Below, one piece after another: positions 4,948-5,205 of a stretch of 5,205 bases of DNA. This DNA comes from an uncultured Eubacteriales bacterium (GTDB taxonomy: Bacteria; Bacillota; Clostridia; Oscillospirales; Oscillospiraceae). A model generated the notes under the pieces. That model had not been told where the DNA came from. It saw only the letters and a program-made list of their open reading frames with translations, and did no database searches. A program made the position numbers and the translations under genes. Numbering within the stretch: the stretch's first letter is position 1; every line of letters starts with the position of its first letter. Location of the stretch: NCBI GenBank assembly GCA_900553135.1, contig USCO01000148.1, positions 1 to 5,205 of the forward strand, in the 5' to 3' direction.

Positions 4948-5205
4948 ATGAAGCCGGAATACGTCAACACCTTCGGCCTGCGCAAGGTCAGCGACAAGGA
5001 GGGCAACATCCTGGAGATCACCCTGGACGCCTCCTATAAGTACATGGAAAACACGGTCACCGTCACCCCCAAGGGGCTGGAGACCATCTCCGCAACGAGC
5101 CGGCGGCTGGTGAACTTCGTCGAGAACTACCGGCGTTTCACACGGGTTCCGGCGCCGCAATGCGAGCCCTTTGAGGTGCGCGAACTCGTCCGCCAGGCCG
5201 TGTCG
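4948..5205 (+). CDS. Partial ORF: unrecognised N-terminus joined to a histidine-kinase-like segment
   Basis: An open frame of 86 codons starts at ATG 4948, with AAGGAAG (4934-4940) 7 nt upstream, and runs off the window end. Residues 1 to about 42 (MKPEYVNTFGLRKVSDKEGN onward) look like a small beta-rich protein that I do not recognise; its position and ribosome binding site make it the natural fourth gene of the operon. From about residue 42 the sequence reads GLETISATSRRLVNFVENYR followed by RFTRVPAP and FEVRELV. This is how the second DHp helix and linker of Bacteroidota NtrY-like sensor kinases look. The phosphoacceptor-His helix that should come first is absent, and no membrane segment precedes it. 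The frame is therefore probably not one natural gene: the first part is likely genuine, the second likely foreign. Confidence 0.5.
   Translation, partial: MKPEYVNTFGLRKVSDKEGNILEITLDASYKYMENTVTVTPKGLETISATSRRLVNFVENYRRFTRVPAPQCEPFEVRELVRQAVS
5071..5205 (+). other. Probable foreign tail, histidine kinase fragment (chimeric junction near 5071-5095)
   Basis: The coding style changes here. Proline is mostly CCC in the upstream genes, whereas the tail has CCG twice in a short stretch, with GTT, CGT, GCG and CAA close by. The encoded peptide resembles a Bacteroidota (Alistipes or Bacteroides type) sensor kinase just after its H-box. The phrase encoding KGLETI (5071-5088) would read naturally in both the upstream and the downstream protein, so it could be the shared word at which two genomes were joined. 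The resemblance is from memory of the family, not from a search. Confidence 0.5.

Noticed and set aside
3991..5160. Long minus-strand open frame (389 codons) opposite the epimerase
   Set aside because: The composition is low in complexity (Gly/Val/His rich) and mirrors the codon bias of the sense genes. It spans several sense genes and the probable chimeric junction.
1..5205. CRISPR arrays, insertion sequences, toxin-antitoxin or phage-defence modules
   Set aside because: There are no regularly spaced repeats, transposase motifs, terminal inverted repeats or small paired toxin-like genes. All large sense frames belong to metabolic families.

Overview
The window looks like part of a GC-rich Firmicutes (Clostridia) chromosome, probably from a gut bacterium of the Oscillospiraceae type (Flavonifractor or Pseudoflavonifractor relatives). 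The evidence is a complete transcriptional T-box leader with an intrinsic terminator, strong AGGAGG-type ribosome binding sites, ATGA start/stop overlaps, and codon third positions rich in C and G. The family-level placement is an inference from style, not a database result.

Left half, minus strand (about 1-2580): an acetohydroxyacid synthase operon. A strong promoter (2573-2545) drives a leader of about 290 nt that carries a T-box riboswitch. Its specifier reads best as CUC (leucine), and it ends in an antiterminator/terminator switch. The leader is followed by ilvB (catalytic subunit, best start at 2209) and, 18 nt later, ilvN (ACT-domain regulatory subunit). Two perfect hairpins without clear U-tracts follow ilvN at the window edge. 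Control is therefore expected at two levels: uncharged tRNA through the T-box, and valine feedback through IlvN. The IlvB active site has several non-canonical residues, including Ile in place of the usual substrate-channel Trp.

Right half, plus strand (about 2599-5205): a divergent operon from an extended -10 promoter at 2620-2628. It encodes a PanE/ApbA-type 2-oxoacid reductase, a MutX-like Nudix hydrolase and a LacX-like aldose 1-epimerase, and then an open frame that runs off the end. The first three genes are joined by 4-nt ATGA overlaps, so they are very likely co-translated. The possible metabolic link to the left half is that ketopantoate derives from 2-oxoisovalerate, a valine-pathway intermediate made downstream of acetolactate. 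The PanE-like protein, however, lacks some canonical residues.

The last 135 bases or so change character. The reading frame starting at 4948 begins as an unrecognised small protein, then at about 5071-5095 switches into what reads as the second DHp helix of a Bacteroidota-type sensor histidine kinase, without the phosphoacceptor histidine. The simplest explanation is an assembly chimera at a contig end, with a real fusion as the less likely alternative. I found no CRISPR array, tRNA, rRNA, insertion sequence or clearly new defence-type system.
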